Shown one piece after another: positions 1 to 11,395 of a stretch of DNA of 64,000 bases (within the stretch, counting starts at the first letter, position 1; each line of letters starts with the position of its first letter). A model generated the notes under the pieces. It saw only the letters and a list, made by a program, of their open reading frames with translations. It ran no database searches and was not told the origin of the DNA. The position numbers were made by a program, and so were the translations under genes. Origin of the DNA: Mantamonas sphyraenae (lineage: Eukaryota; CRuMs; Mantamonadidae); NCBI GenBank assembly GCA_026936335.1, contig JAPMXV010000017.1:124001-188000 (forward strand), written 5' to 3'.

Positions 1-3000
1 GAAATCAGCTTGTGGGCAATGTCTTGGATGGCAGAGGCTTCCTGAGAGCTGGAAATCGTAAAGTGCCGGGCGTGTGCCGACGTCTTGTGTTGCGACGCCT
101 GGTGCTCATCCATGGCCTCTGCAATCTCCACGGCAATGTCGGCAAACAACGGCGGCGTCTGCACAATCTCGTCCTTGATGTTTGCCAGCGCCGTGCCAAT
201 GGCCGTGGGCCTGAACAGCTGCGACGGATACGGACGGTCAAAGAACTTTTTGAACAGCTCGCTCAAGTACTGTCGCTCAGACCAGAAGCCCTGGAAGCGA
301 TGCAGGGCGGCCAGGCGACGACGGCTCTTGGCGTGTTGCATGTCGGCGTACACAATGTCCTTTGCCTCCAAAGGAAGAGAGGCGCAGGCCATCATGAAGA
401 GCACAGCTGCGTTGCGACGCACAGAGTGCAGCGAGTCATCAAGCATGTGCCATGCAATGGTGGCCACCTGGCGTGTGTTTTCCTCGGTCAGGCGCTGGGC
501 AATCGATGACAGCAAATCGATGCATGCGTTGCGCAGCCTGTGCTTCAGACGCAGGCGGAATTGAGACAGGTTCTCCGCACCCATGTGTTCTGCACGCCCC
601 TGCAACGAGCTACGATTGGCCAGGAAGCGCTTGAACGACGGAGTCGGACCCAGTTGCGACTCGGTGCGCGGCTTCAGATCCAGGCCCACCGAGATGTGCC
701 ACTGCTGCAGCGAGCGGTGGTGCTCTGCGTGTTCAAACACAGCCGAGCGTTTTGTGCGTCCTTCTTGCTGCCGTGCGCGTCGGATGCTGCGCACAGACAC
801 GTGCGTTTCTGGGTTGAACACGTCGTGAAACTCGTACACCGTCTTGAGGCCGTCGAATGCATTCTGGTCCGCTTCGGTGACCACAAAGCGGCGTGGCTTG
901 AACGCACGTGGCGCTTCCATGGATTCGCTGGAGGAGGCGGATGAAGAAGACGCGCCGCCGCCGCCGCCGCCGCCGCTGCTCGTGCTCGTCGTTTCACTTT
1001 GCGACGGCGTGGGCACAAGTGATGTGGGGACGGTGGAGTGCAGCCACTCGATGACTTTGGGTACCCACTTTGTGTAGGACGATGTGCGTCGCCTGCGCTT
1101 GGTTGGGAGGACGTTGAAGATTTCAGCGAGCAGAAATGCGAGCAGGACCTGCTTGGTGGGCGGCAGCTGGGCATCGTTGGGCAGGATGGAAAAGTACAGC
1201 ACGAGTGCAGATTCCCAATGCAGCAGCAGGGACTTGTCGCGGTCCGAGAGGTGGTTGTAGATTTGGCCGTCGATTTCGTGTACAATTTCGCCGCATTCAT
1301 GCAGAAGGGCGAGCTGGCCTAGAGTGCAGGTTCGTTTCAGGGAAGCAATGAGCACTTCGCGCGGGAGCACCTCCATGGGGGACATGTACTCGCAGAGGAA
1401 GCGGAACTGGTCCATGCCTGCAGAGACAATCTGCGGGTCGTCGCTCTTGACGGCAATGAGCAGGGGGGTGAAGAACGCGGTCTGGTGGCACTCTTTGGCA
1501 CGCGCGAGGAACTGTCGCATGGTGGAGGCCAGTTCTTTGGGGATGGTGACGGTTGTGAGGACACCAAGCCAGGCCTTGAACGCACGCGGCAAGCACAGGT
1601 CGCCCAGGTAGGGCTTGCTGAGCAGGGTGTTGAAGATGGGCAGATACTGGAGCACAGTGCTGGTGCGGCCTTTCATGAGCACGACGTTTGTAAATTCGTC
1701 CGGATGTGCGGCGACGAGGTCGTGCAGCAGCTCAAACGCAGTCGTGCTGATGGTTTCGTTGGACGATACGATGAGGTGGGTGACCAAATCGATCATTTGC
1801 TCACTGTACAGGCCCGATGGCACGCGCTCGGCGTGGATTTTGGAGCGCAGCAGCGTGAGAATGTTGCTGATCAGCTGTTCGCTGGCGGTGGTGTTCAGTA
1901 CAAAGCTCATGGCAGCCATGAAGAGTTCGGGGTCGCCAGGCACCCAAATGGTGTCCTGTGTGTAATCCATCTGCTGCTGGACATTGACCGCGGCTCGGCC
2001 CTGGTCGCGACTGACCTGAACGCGAGCGTTTGCACCCGTGCCCTCGTCATCCTCACTGTCGTCGTCGTCGGATGAGTCCAAAGCGGCATCTTCAGGAACA
2101 TACACAACCTCATCCTCGTCTTCAGCCTTGCTGACGGAGCGTTCCGAGTGGACGGCCGGCGAGTTGCTCTGCTCGTGCTCCAGCTCCGATTCGAGGTTCA
2201 TGATGCGCTCCCAGCGGGTCGTTAAATAGTTGACTCCCCAGGTGCGCGAGTGGACGTTGGGGTACTTGAGGTTACGGATGACGGCGTTGTACAGTGTGTC
2301 CCCCGTGATCTCTTCCAGGCGTTTGACAATTTTCTCGACGAGCGACTGGCGCTGGTCCTTGTGGCGCACGTCCTGTAGCACAGGGTGATCCGCAGACAGG
2401 GTGACCATGCCAAACGGGGTCGCAGAGGAGGAGGAGGACGAGCTTGCGGCGCTGCCCACACTGTCGCGTGAGCCGGTACCGCTCCCAGAGGCGGCAGCCA
2501 CGGCAGCGGCGGCAGCAGCCGAGGAAGAGGAGGAAGCACCGCCACTCTGCGTCTTTGTGAGCATGCTGGCGGCAGTCTTTGAGTTGTAGTTGAGCTTGGC
2601 CCATTTTGCGCCGTGGAGGAGGTCGATGGCAGAGAGGGCGTAGAGGAGGGAGTCCACAAAGGGAGTCACGTCCGAAGCGTCCAGGACCTCTGTGATTAGG
2701 GAGTAGATACATTCGAGGAGGATGTGTTGCGGAGCGAGGTAACGGCAGCGCACGCACGAGACCAGGGCGGTGACCAGATCAATGAGGTTGGTTTGTACAA
2801 AGTTGTAGAGGCGCGGCGAAACTACGGTGGCAACGTAGGACAACAGGTTGGCCGTGGCGACACATTCTTCGGCCGTGGCGTCGCGACGGAGGAGACTGGC
2901 CGTGCACTCGCGCACAAGATCGGCATACGAGGGCAGCACCAGGGTGGTGAGATGCTCCTTCTTTTCAAACATGTTGTACAGCTGCACACAGGACTCTGTT

Positions 3001-3767
3001 TGTACGCACATGTGTGCACGCAAGGGCAGCACGGAGGCCGAGAGAGGGGCAGAAGGGGCGGCATTGTCAGCACGTGAGCCGTCACTCGAAACGAGAGGGC
3101 GGCCCGTATCACGTCACACTGGAAGACAGGACACATGCAGAGTGACCAGGGCGAGGGTATGGTCACCATGGAAGGGCTGGGGAGGGACAGATGTGCATGC
3201 AGAGTGGAGTGTGGGAACGCAGAGGCAGGCGAGCAGTTGCTGCGAGGGTGGGAATCGTGCAAAAAGCGGCGCGGCCAACAAAGACCCTCGCACAGAGGGA
3301 AATGCGGGACGGGAAAGACACGTACTGAGATAGGTCTGGCCCGAGCGGCTGTTGAGTTGTTTGACAAGAGAGGCGACATCCTTGGTGAGCGACTGTAGCT
3401 CGCGCTGTTCCTTGTCGGACGACGCAACTTCCTGGACGACTTCAGCGATGGAATGTTTGGTGGCCTTGACACTCTGCAGCTGGGTGGCACCAAACCTGGT
3501 GGCGGTGCTCTTGGACCGGGGCGGAAGTGCAACCACATCTTTGGCGTTGTCTTTGACGTCCTTCCACAGTTGCTGGCCCTTGGTGGGGCCAGAAGTAGGC
3601 GAGGTTGACGGCGGGGCGGCAGCGGCTTCGTTCGCTGCCTCCATCTCCTCGCCAGACTCGCTCGAGTCACCCGGGCTGCTCTCCTCGGAGGCATGTGACT
3701 CGTGTTCCTCTTCGACCGCCATTGGTTCGGCGTCATCGAACTGCACGCGAGACATTTCCACGCTCAT
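1..3767 (-). CDS. UNC80-like large helical-repeat protein (3' end outside window)
   Basis: The gene runs off the left edge. Exon 1 is 3767-3326 (ATG at 3767) and exon 2 runs from 2995 to beyond base 1. The intron 3325-2996 has GTACGT at the 5' end and ACAG at the 3' end and keeps the frame. About 1145 residues are visible. The N-terminus is acidic and Ser-rich; the rest looks like alpha-helical repeats with low-complexity inserts (Ser/Ala at about 2400-2560, Gly/Ser at about 930-1010). A segment near 290-430 (RRNAAVLFMMACASLP followed by LAALHRFQGFW) resembles, from memory, the UNC80 stretch ending in a LKFHTLWRFR-like motif. UNC80 is the auxiliary scaffold of the NALCN sodium-leak channel complex at the plasma membrane. 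The family call rests on that block and should be treated as probable only; an unrelated HEAT-repeat protein is the alternative. Confidence 0.5.
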
Positions 3768-3913
3768 GCCTGTGGTGGAGGAGATTCCGTGGGTTGTTGT
3801 TTGCGCCCGCCAGCGCCGCACACACCACGGGAGTTGAGAATCGGGCATGGGGGCATGTGATGTCGATGAATGAAAATGTGCATTTGTGCTCCCCTGGCCA
3901 TCCTCTGGCCATC

Positions 3914-6900
3914 TTACCAGTCGCTGCCGTCTGAATCTGCGTCGTCGTCGTCGTCGCTGTCGTACTGCATGTCCTTGCGCATGGAACCAATGGCGTTGCG
4001 GAGGGCATTGAACCCGTCTCCTGCCTTTGCTTTTTGCGCTTCCGCCTCGATGGCTTCCCGGTCGACTTTCTTGAGGGCTGTGCCCGCGCGGATGGCCGAC
4101 ATGAGGTCCACTCGGCCGCCGCTGGTAACCTGTTTGGGCACTTTTGACGCCGTCGACTCACCCGAGGCGGGCTGGGAAGAGGATGTTGCACCTGCGGCCG
4201 AACTGGCACTGGCACTGGTCGGCATAGGCGCTGGCGGGGGTGGTGGGGGTGGCGGAGGCGCTGCGGATGACGAAGCCGCCACCGCATGAACACGGGAGGT
4301 GGCGTGCGTGCTGGGTTGCACAGAGGCACGCGTGGGACGTGAAAACCCCTTCTTGTCGACCTGAAGACTTGCGTTTGCGCGGTCGCCGCCGCGCTCGACA
4401 ATCATGGCCATGAGCTCTGCTTCGAGGCGCTGCGCGGTATCTGCGAGCTGCTCTGCGCGTGTGGCAAGCAGTTCCTGGATCCATTCGAGGTCTGCTGTGA
4501 TTTCGTCAATGACCATCTGTTCCTCCTCGCTGTTGAGAGGCTCCTGGCTGACGATGCCGAGGACGTTGTCCAGCAGCTCACTGAGCTCCATCACCTTGAG
4601 TTCCAGCTCCTCCTTGTTCAGGGACACCTCTGCAATCTCATCGTCCACCTCGGTGCGTGCACGCTGTGCCTTTTCCGCCATGATGCCGAGTTTGCGCTTC
4701 TCCTCGGCCGCAGCGGCTCCGGCAGCCTCTTCATCGGCCAGCTGCATCTTCATCTCGCCAATCTTGCTGGTGAGGATCTGTTTCTGGGTTTGCAGGTCGC
4801 TGAGACGCATGTCGTTGTGGAACTTTGTTTCTGTGTGTTGCTTGCGTGCGCGTTCGTAGTTGTCCGCCTTTTCGCTCTTGCGCTTCACCTTCTCCTTCAT
4901 GTCCTCAAGCTCTGCGGCCGCTCGTCCCAGCTCCGCTCGCTTGTGATCCAGCATGGTATCTGTGTTTGCCAGCTCGTGCTGAGCCGAGTCGATGTCCGCC
5001 TGCAGGGCGGCCACACGACGCTGCTGTTCTTGCAGCTGTGTGCGTTTGCGTTGGATCTCCTCACGCAGCGCCGCCGTACGTTTTGCCGTGTCTGCGCTTC
5101 CTCCAGCGGCATCGTCTGCACGCATGTCTTCCAGAAGTTCGGTGAGTTCCAACAGCTGTTCCTCGTGCGCAAGCTTGCTCTCCTCCAGTTCCAGTGCGAG
5201 CAGGTCAAGCTCGTCGTCCTTGACAGCCAGCTTCTCTTGTGTCTGTGTCTCGTGGACATCCACCTGCCGCTGCAGAGTCTCTGCCTCGTCACGCAGCCCC
5301 TGGATCTTGACTTCCATCGCTTCGTGCTGCGCATTGCCCTTGGCGGCCGCCTGTGACTGTTGCGAAGAGCTGCTGGCCAGCTGTTCCACCTGTGCCACGA
5401 TGGCGGCTGTGGCTTGATCCACCTGAGCGCTTGCCTGTACCTGCGCCTGCATCTGCGCCTCCAGCTGGGATTGTGTGGTGCGCAGAGTGGCCACCTGCGT
5501 CTCTTTGTCTGCCTTTGCCTGCTGCGCATCCTGAAGTCGTTTCTGCGCTGCTTCAATGCGGTCCAACAGAGCTCTCTTTCGCTGTGCGTCCATCGTCTGC
5601 ATCTTGGGTTTCACCACAGAAGCAGCTCGACCCCTGCGGACGCTTCGCACGCGGCCAGGCATCGACAACGAGCTGCCCGACCCACCCGCATTGGCTGCTG
5701 TCACAGACGGCACCTCGCGACGCTGGCTCAGCTTCGTTTGCACTCGAATAGACCGCGCACGACTGCGCATCATTCCAATCGAAGGCACCTCTTCCTCATC
5801 CGTCTTTGGCTTGGCCGGCTCTTGCGGCTTCTGTTGCAGCTTCTCTGGCGCTTCAGGCTCGGTCTGTGTCTTGGCCACGTCGTCGTTGGGCTTCGTGAGG
5901 GTGATTTCCACCGATTGTGGGCTGGGTGTGGATGACGAGGTAGATGAGGAGGATGAGGAGGAGGAGGAGGAAGAAGTGGGAAGCTCGACCAGCTTGGCGT
6001 TGTCGCTGGCAAACTGGAACATGGTGTTGCAATCGCCCGACGCAGTCGATCCTCCCAACAGGAACGCTCGCTTGCCAGCTTGCACATAAGAGGCGTCCCC
6101 TCGTTCCTCAGGCCACATAAAGCCGCCCTTTGTGCTGTTGCCGCCGTCGACGCGTCCGTCAACCTGCTTCCAGGCCATACTGTCCATATCCAACACCGCC
6201 ACTTGGTTGCACAGTCCATCGCTCGTGTATCCGCCAAAGAAAAACACAAAAGAGTCCTTGACGACGGAGCGGTGGCCCCAGCGGCCTGCGGGTGCGTTTC
6301 CGCTGACTTGTGGCGTTGTCCACTGCAGCGAATCGGTGTCAAACAGATGGAGGTCGTTCAAAGCTTCCCCAGATGCGTCTTGCCCCCCAAAGAGAACCAG
6401 TTGCGTGCCCATGGATGCTGTGCTGTGGCCAAAGCGTGGCGAAGGTGCGTTGTCCAAGCCCACCTGGGTCCACGAGTTGCGCTTGGTGTCCAGCACGTGC
6501 ATGTCGTTCAAGACTCCGTCTTCGTTCTTGCCGCCAAACTGCGTGGGGTGTCCGGGGAAACCGTGCAAGAAACTGTGTGAGCGACGAGAGGGTTCGTGGT
6601 GCGCTGGCGTGGCCGAAATTGCTTACCAGGCAGGCATACTGGTCATTGACCAGGTCGCAGGAGTGGAAATAGCGTCCTGTGGGCGGGCTGCCGGTGAGAC
6701 GTGGGCGCTGCCACACGAGTTTGGCCAAATCGAGCACGGCCACGTCTTGCTTGATGTCTCCGCTTTCGTCGACGCCAAAAAACACAAACCAGCGGCTGGG
6801 AGCCACCAGCACGGCTGCATGGCCAAACCGCGGCTCCGGGGGTGACCCTTTCACATCCGGAGCCATCCATGCCATCAATCCCGTGCACGAAAGCTGGTGG

Positions 6901-7040
6901 ACGTCGCTGTGTGCCACGCCGCCCACGTTGCCACCGTACACAAACATCTTGTTGTCAAAGAACACCGCCGTGTGTGCATGACATGCTGCGGGTCCCTTGC
7001 CCCGCACCTTGGTCAGTGTCCAGGGCGACTTTGTGGACAT
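3914..7040 (-). CDS. Kelch - coiled-coil - WH2/connector/acidic protein, candidate Arp2/3 activator
   Basis: Two exons, 7040-6627 and 6538-3914, give about 1012 residues. The intron 6626-6539 (GTAAGC...CGCAG, 88 nt) joins two kelch blades in frame (ACL|FGGKNEDG). Residues about 1-330 hold kelch repeats with repeated FGG and RxGH motifs, predicting a beta-propeller. Residues about 460-840 form a long Glu/Gln/Ala-rich coiled coil. Then come a proline run (about 899-912), a WH2 motif (DLMSAIRAGTALKKVD, about 949-964), a connector-like amphipathic segment (FNALRNAIGSMRKDM, about 981-995) and an Asp-rich tail ending in SDW. That order (polyPro, WH2, C, A with tryptophan) is that of the VCA output module of WASP-family proteins, which binds G-actin and activates Arp2/3. 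The Arp2/3 role is inferred. The gene is divergent from the coiled-coil gene at 7120. ATG 7040 was preferred to an upstream in-frame ATG that would overlap that gene. Confidence 0.8.
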
Positions 7041-7119
7041 GGCTTGTTTGTGCGGGTGTGCGCGCACGCTGCAAACACAAAACCTCTTTGCCGTTCGTCT
7101 GCCCTTTGCGCTGGCAACC

Positions 7120-8253
7120 ATGTCAGCACGGGGCAAAGGTAAACGAAGCAAGGTGAAAAAGGCGGATGTGGCGGCGATGCTGGCGGCGACCAAGGCGCGG
7201 CAGGAGGCGCGGGAGCAGGCTAACTTGGGCCACTACGTCCAGTCCCTGCACAAAGAGCATCAAAAGGCCAGCAGCGAACGCGCCAAGGAGGCACATTCGA
7301 TGATTGTGGACCGCATGCGCGACCACTTGGCGGAACGCAAGGTGCGTGCATATGCGTGTGTCTGTGTGTGTGTGCGTGTGTGTGGCACACGGGGTGGCTG
7401 AGACGCGCTGAAAGCGAAAGAGGGATTGCATTTTTTGGCGCGCGGACTGCGACTGACCCTCTTTGCGCGCTTGGCGATGCATGCGTGCAGGTGCAAGAGC
7501 GAGAGATGCTGCAAGAGGAGGAGAAACTGATGCAGCGGTATGCAGAGGTCCAACGCGTGCTGCAGGTGGCCAAGGAAAAGGTGGAGGAGGCGCAGCCGTT
7601 GGAGAGCGAATCGCTTGCCTCGCGCGCCCCGTTCCGTTCGGGCGCCTCCAAAGAGCCCATCTTTGATCCCAAAATGCCGCACGACTTCCAACGCAGTGTG
7701 GAGTCGTCGGACACGGGCCGTGACGACGACGGGGCGGAGGAGTTTAGCGACTGGTGGCAAGAGCAAGACGAATCGTGGCTGGACGACGAGGAAGGAGTCG
7801 CAGACGAAGCGGACGGCCAGGAGAGTCAGCAGGAGGACGAACAAGTGGACGAGGAACTGGACGTTTGGTCACGTCTCAGTGGCGTCAAGACCACACATTC
7901 CATGCAGAGCAGCAAGGGCTCGCCGCGCAAGGAAGTGGTCGACGACGAACGCGTACGTCTGGCGCAAGAGGCAGCCAGGATCCGCATCCGAGAGCGCAAA
8001 GAAAAGGTGAGTGCGTGCAGTGTATGTTGCAAAGAGACGTGTGGCAACCCACGGTGCCATAAGGGGAAGGGGTGCATGCAGAGAGAGGGTGCGATGACGA
8101 CAACATCTTTTCACAGTTTGTCTGAGCGATCCCGCCTGCTTGCAGGTGGCCGCCATTGAAGAACCTATCACTACGTACGGTATCCGAGCACCCATGCATG
8201 CCTGTTTGCTGTGTGGGATGAGAGTGCGGTTTGAGGAGGCTGGGCGTCACTGA
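7120..8253 (+). CDS. Unknown coiled-coil protein with C-terminal Cys/His tail
   Basis: Three exons are supported by frame and splice signals: 7120-7341, 7491-8006 and 8146-8253, giving 281 residues. The introns start GTGCGT and GTGAGT and end GCAG. The N-terminus is Lys/Arg-rich, followed by a charged helical region (about 20-125) that probably forms a coiled coil. A long acidic region contains a W-W-Q-E patch. The short last exon encodes EEPITTYGIRAP and ends in ACLLCG with a terminal His, a possible small metal-binding tail. The first intron contains a (GT)n tract at about 7360-7385. I do not recognise the family. The start is the first ATG after the divergent kelch gene, 79 bp from its start codon. 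Confidence 0.7.
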
Positions 8254-8373
8254 CAAAACGCGTTTGTTTTGGGACAGCTCGCCGCACAGGAACAGTCGAG
8301 GTGACCATGGGTTGCTGTGTGTCTGTGCAGACGAATGGATGTTATCATTATTGTCATTAATTGCTCGCTTGCG

Positions 8374-11256
8374 TCACAGAGTCGACGCCACGAAACTCTC
8401 CATGCGACGGTCGACCTTGGCCTGCTCCTCTTCCACAGACGAGGCAATGGCTTCGACGTCGTCTTCACTCAGCGTGAGCTTGACACTGTCTCGTTTCCTT
8501 TCCATGAGGGCATTGAGGTTGCGAGCGCTGTCTTGGCTGTCGTCGGAGCTGCTCTTGCGCTTGTCGAGGCTGTTGATGCGCTTGGTCCGTCGTGTGCCTC
8601 GATTCTCCTGCTGCTTCAAGTGGCCAAATTGCGCGTTGAGGTGGCGCACAACACGGCCCGTAACGCCGAGCTCGGCGTGCTTCTTGTCCTTGGGTGCATC
8701 GGACACGCGCAGCTGCACACAGATCCCGTTGGCATAGCCACTGTTCTTGACCTGCTTCATGTCAATATCCGGTGTCAGGATGCTCTGCAGCTCGTCCAGC
8801 GTCAGGGTGAGCTGCAGGGCCGAGGTGCCTGCGGCCACAGCCTGACCCAGGGTCTCGCTGCCCTTGCGCTTGCTTGTGGCATTGGAAAAGCCACGCCAGC
8901 GCCTCTTGCTCGAGGATGTGCGCGGAGCCATTGCATCGCTGCTTCCAGAGTCGGATGATGCGCTGGGTGTTCTGCCCTTTCGCCTGATGAACGACGGCGA
9001 GGCAGAGCGTGTTTTGTCGCGGATGCGCTGCATCACGCTTGACGACCGCTTCTGTGTGTTCATGTCTCCGTCTCCACCTGCGTCCGACTCCATGGACCGA
9101 CGCGACTCTGCCGATGTGCGACCAGATGAGGAGGAGGAGGAGGAGGAGGAGGATGTGGTCGACGACGGCTGCTGTTGCTCTTCGGACAACAAGGATAGCT
9201 TGGTGTCCAGAGCCTGTGTGACCAAGTCGCTGTCAACAAAGTCTTGGAGCTCTTCCAGTGTGACGGCGACGTCTGTAATGGGCAGAATGGGCGTGTTGCT
9301 GTTGTTGTTGCTGCTGCTGCTGGCATCCATGCCTGTGGTTTCGTCCTCCTCAGCCAGGGTGGCGAGTTCGTTGTCGCTGTTGCTGTTGGTGATGGACAAG
9401 GTGCCGATTTGGAAGCCGTGTGTCTCGCCTGTGTTTGTGGTCTCGAACTGTTCGTTGAACGCACGCATTTGGCTGTTGTCCATGAGGTTGTAGATGCTCT
9501 TGGGTCGCCTGTTTGTCCAGTCTGCAATGCGTTTGACCTCGGATGTGTGCATGCTCTTGGGTGTACTTGCGCTGTCGCGTGCCACCTGTGCGTCGATCTC
9601 CATGTGCAAACCCACCATGTACAAGTCCTCTTGCACCTCCTGTAGACCGCGTGTCATCACTCGCAACCGTGACGTACACTCTGCCAACGCCATGTTGATT
9701 TCTGTCGACGACGGGTCGTCCAGATCGGTGACAAACACCCAGGGGCTGGTCATTGTCACTCCGTTGCTTCCCAGTTCCTCGTCGGTCCCTTCAGGGTCGC
9801 GCTCATTCGCATTGTTGTTGTTGTTCTGCGTTGTGGTCTGCCCCTTTCCACCATCACCACCACCACTGCTGCTGTTGTTGCTGCTGTCTCGTTTGCGAAA
9901 CAGCGACAAGGCGCGCGAGCGGCCCTGTGTTTGTTGTTGCGGTTGTGGTGCGGTTCGTGTGCCTTCGCTGGCGTTTGCTTTGTCTCCCAGCAATGCTTCC
10001 CACTTTTCCCGCTCTGCCTGTTCGCTGCCCAGCAGGCACTCGTGGATGTCTGCCAACACCGAGGTGATCTGCGAGCTGCGCTGTTGCAGCTGTTGCAACG
10101 TGTCACTTGCAGTGTCCAGCTTGTCCTGCAGCTTCTTGTCTTCCTGTGACATGGTCGACGACGACGATGGATATGTGGCACGCGTGTCGTCTTCGTAAAG
10201 GTCGTCCCATCCGTCCATGACTGCACCGGCGGGCGCTGCCGCGGCCTGGCTCTCTCCCGAGAGACTGGACATGGCAAAGAGTTCGTTGAGCACCTGACTG
10301 GTCAGCTTGTCTGCGTACGTTTGCACGAGGCGAGTAAGCTCGTCGGCGACGGCGGCAAAAAGGAGGTGGGAGCAGTCGAGGAGCCGCGCCGCCGAGCGCA
10401 TCCGTTGCACGAGCGTGCGCCTGCTTGTGTGCTCATCCATGGACAGAATGTCGATGATGAGAGTGCGCAAGGCCATGAAAACGCCCCTTGCGGGCGTGCC
10501 TGCGGTGGGCACAAACAACTCGATGACCAGCAGGGCCAACTCTTCGTTGGTGAGCTGGGATTCACGCACACGCTGACGAAAGGCACCGGGGGCAATGTCC
10601 AACACTTCCAATTGGTCAGTGGGCACCACAAACAACGATTGGATCTGACTCAGCTGCTGTGCAAACTGGTGGGCGACGGGGGATACGTTGGCGGCCTTGT
10701 GCTTGTCCGGCAGCGTCAACAGCGCCTTCATCGTCTGCTGGCTGATATGAGCCATGTTCACCGACGCCCGTGCGCCCCTCCGCTGCTCTTTCTGCTGCTG
10801 GAACAGCACTCGCTTGTCCAGGTTCACGCTACGCTCGCCCGTGGCTTGAATCACGTGTTGCATCTCCGCCAACCTTTGCTGCTGCGCTTTTTCTTCGCGC
10901 GACAGCACACGTGTGCCTCCTCCCTCTCCGCTACCGCTGCTCTCCCCCCAACTCTCCACTTGCACTTCCTGTACGCCCCGTTGCCTGCTTTGCTTCGGGC
11001 TGCCCATCCCCTGGAGCGTGGAAATCACGCTGGCCGAGAGGTTGCTCAGCGCCCGACCTCTCGATCTTCCGCGCCGGCTGCTGCGCGTCTCGCCTTCGCT
11101 CTGATCCTGTTCACCCGTCTCGGGCGAATCGGCGCGTTCGACGTGTCGTGTGCTCGACGGGCTGGCGCTGCGCAGCCTGTTGAGACGCTTGAGGGAGGAC
11201 GAACGTGCGCGACGTCGCGACGGCCGTTCCTCTTCGGTTGTGGTGCTTGCATCCAT
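8374..11256 (-). CDS. Large Ser-rich protein of unknown function
   Basis: A single open frame of 960 residues begins at the ATG at 11256. The N-terminal 120 residues are Arg/Ser-rich (SR-like spacing: SRRRARSSS, SSRRGRSRGR) and may be a disordered phosphorylated tail. Residues about 180-340 (ALLTLPDKHKAANVSP onwards) look like an all-helical globular domain. The rest is punctuated by poly-Ser, poly-Asn and poly-Gln tracts, with a second folded-looking block around TLTLDELQSILTPDIDM near the C-terminus. No catalytic motif was recognised. The gene converges on the coiled-coil gene ending at 8253 (120 bp between stops) and diverges from the RING-CH gene (139 bp between starts). An adaptor or scaffold role is possible but cannot be supported from sequence. 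Confidence 0.7.
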   Translation of the reverse strand: MDASTTTEEERPSRRRARSSSLKRLNRLRSASPSSTRHVERADSPETGEQDQSEGETRSSRRGRSRGRALSNLSASVISTLQGMGSPKQSRQRGVQEVQVESWGESSGSGEGGGTRVLSREEKAQQQRLAEMQHVIQATGERSVNLDKRVLFQQQKEQRRGARASVNMAHISQQTMKALLTLPDKHKAANVSPVAHQFAQQLSQIQSLFVVPTDQLEVLDIAPGAFRQRVRESQLTNEELALLVIELFVPTAGTPARGVFMALRTLIIDILSMDEHTSRRTLVQRMRSAARLLDCSHLLFAAVADELTRLVQTYADKLTSQVLNELFAMSSLSGESQAAAAPAGAVMDGWDDLYEDDTRATYPSSSSTMSQEDKKLQDKLDTASDTLQQLQQRSSQITSVLADIHECLLGSEQAEREKWEALLGDKANASEGTRTAPQPQQQTQGRSRALSLFRKRDSSNNSSSGGGDGGKGQTTTQNNNNNANERDPEGTDEELGSNGVTMTSPWVFVTDLDDPSSTEINMALAECTSRLRVMTRGLQEVQEDLYMVGLHMEIDAQVARDSASTPKSMHTSEVKRIADWTNRRPKSIYNLMDNSQMRAFNEQFETTNTGETHGFQIGTLSITNSNSDNELATLAEEDETTGMDASSSSNNNSNTPILPITDVAVTLEELQDFVDSDLVTQALDTKLSLLSEEQQQPSSTTSSSSSSSSSSGRTSAESRRSMESDAGGDGDMNTQKRSSSVMQRIRDKTRSASPSFIRRKGRTPSASSDSGSSDAMAPRTSSSKRRWRGFSNATSKRKGSETLGQAVAAGTSALQLTLTLDELQSILTPDIDMKQVKNSGYANGICVQLRVSDAPKDKKHAELGVTGRVVRHLNAQFGHLKQQENRGTRRTKRINSLDKRKSSSDDSQDSARNLNALMERKRDSVKLTLSEDDVEAIASSVEEEQAKVDRRMESFVASTL

Positions 11257-11395
11257 GATGTTTGAACACGTGCAATGCCGGCCAGAGTTGTGTGTGCAAC
11301 GCCCCCAAAATAAGGATGCCTGTGGGGCTTTTTGGGTGTGGATTGGGAGTGACAGCGCGCAGCACGCGACTGCGGCATCAAGAGAAAACGCACAG

